A stretch of DNA of 64,000 nt from NCBI GenBank assembly GCA_911728435.2, contig OU452216.1, positions 4,662,342 through 4,726,341 on the forward strand, in the 5' to 3' direction. The notes beneath the pieces were generated by a model. The model searched no databases, was not told the origin of the DNA, and worked only from the letters and a program-made list of their open reading frames with translations. The DNA comes from Apoderus coryli (Eukaryota; Arthropoda; Insecta; Coleoptera; Attelabidae). This document shows, piece by piece, positions 63,861 through 64,000 of the stretch. Every line of letters begins with the position of its first letter. The first letter of the stretch is position 1. The translations under genes were made by a program, and so were the position numbers.

Positions 63861-64000
63861 AATAATAATAATAATAAATCATTTATTGTGAAATCAAAAA
63901 TTACAAAAAAAAAAAAAATCAAATGATCTCATACATACATAAATTAGTAATTTCAGCAAAAGGAAAGAGTTTGACTTTAAGTCATTCTTCCACTCTTCCT
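63859..64000 (-). mobile_element. 3' end of an (ATT)n-tail LINE running off the window
   Basis: (AAT)n at 63859-63877 is followed by 'aatcatttattgtgaaa' and, at the very end, 'cattcttccactcttcct'. These match the 3' UTR of 55512-55620 ('gatttattgtgaaaatgt', 'gccactcttccactcttcct') and of 61300-61440. The coding part lies beyond the window. Confidence 0.8.

Overview
This window looks like a repeat-dense, AT-rich stretch of an insect or other arthropod genome. The evidence is the density of mariner, pogo, PIF/Harbinger and THAP-type DNA transposon relics, together with several non-LTR retrotransposon clades whose 3' ends finish in (AAT)n, (AATA)n, (GA)n or poly-A tails. A beetle-like genome is plausible from the RTE and jockey/CR1-type protein styles, but the species cannot be fixed from sequence alone. 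No bacterial-style operon, CRISPR array, rRNA or convincing tRNA was seen. I found no complete host protein-coding gene. The nearest candidates are a terminal exon of a DUF7869-type protein near the left edge, a Crypton/tyrosine-recombinase-like N-terminal reading frame at 22.4 kb, and weak exon-like segments near 15.5-15.8 kb.

Layout. 0-8 kb: DUF7869-like terminal exon, a PIF/Harbinger deletion derivative with TAA target duplication, a 46-bp-arm palindrome, and a 2.4-kb element with about 200-bp inverted ends. 8.2-11.3 kb: a mariner of the D,D34D type split by a 5'-truncated non-LTR element. 11.8-13.6 kb: a degenerate minus-strand non-LTR copy. 14.8-20.7 kb: pieces of one minus-strand mariner family, bounded by matching terminal repeats and apparently spread apart by later insertions that include a pogo-type transposon and a non-LTR 3' fragment. 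21.7-22.2 kb: a fresh-looking poly-A retro-insertion with a perfect 13-bp target duplication. 22.4-29.6 kb: Crypton-like frame, several non-LTR fragments, a MITE inside a dispersed repeat, and the longest intact RT frame (592 codons).

30.7-38.6 kb: an 862-bp inverted-duplication insert with 12-bp flanking repeats, a (CATAAT)n microsatellite of about 70 copies growing from a retrotransposon tail, an RT frame of 356 codons, an element with a THAP zinc-finger exon, and a fold-back element. 39.4-40.5 kb: the endonuclease half of a non-LTR element.

41.0-49.9 kb is the most striking block: two unrelated tandem arrays lie close together. The first is a 45-bp minisatellite whose every unit is self-complementary. 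The second is a 51-bp satellite of about 113 units with higher-order organisation, first 510-bp and then 715-bp blocks. The second array ends exactly at the 3' end of a chimeric non-LTR element.

49.9-64 kb: that chimeric element, a nearly full RTE-type element with a (GA)n tail, a probable twin-primed retro-insertion, an internally deleted relative of the 28-kb RT element, more mariner, RTE and jockey fragments, and a second, frameshifted DUF7869-type pseudogene at the right edge. The genes do not form a host pathway. The window is best read as layers of transposon insertion and decay plus satellite expansion.
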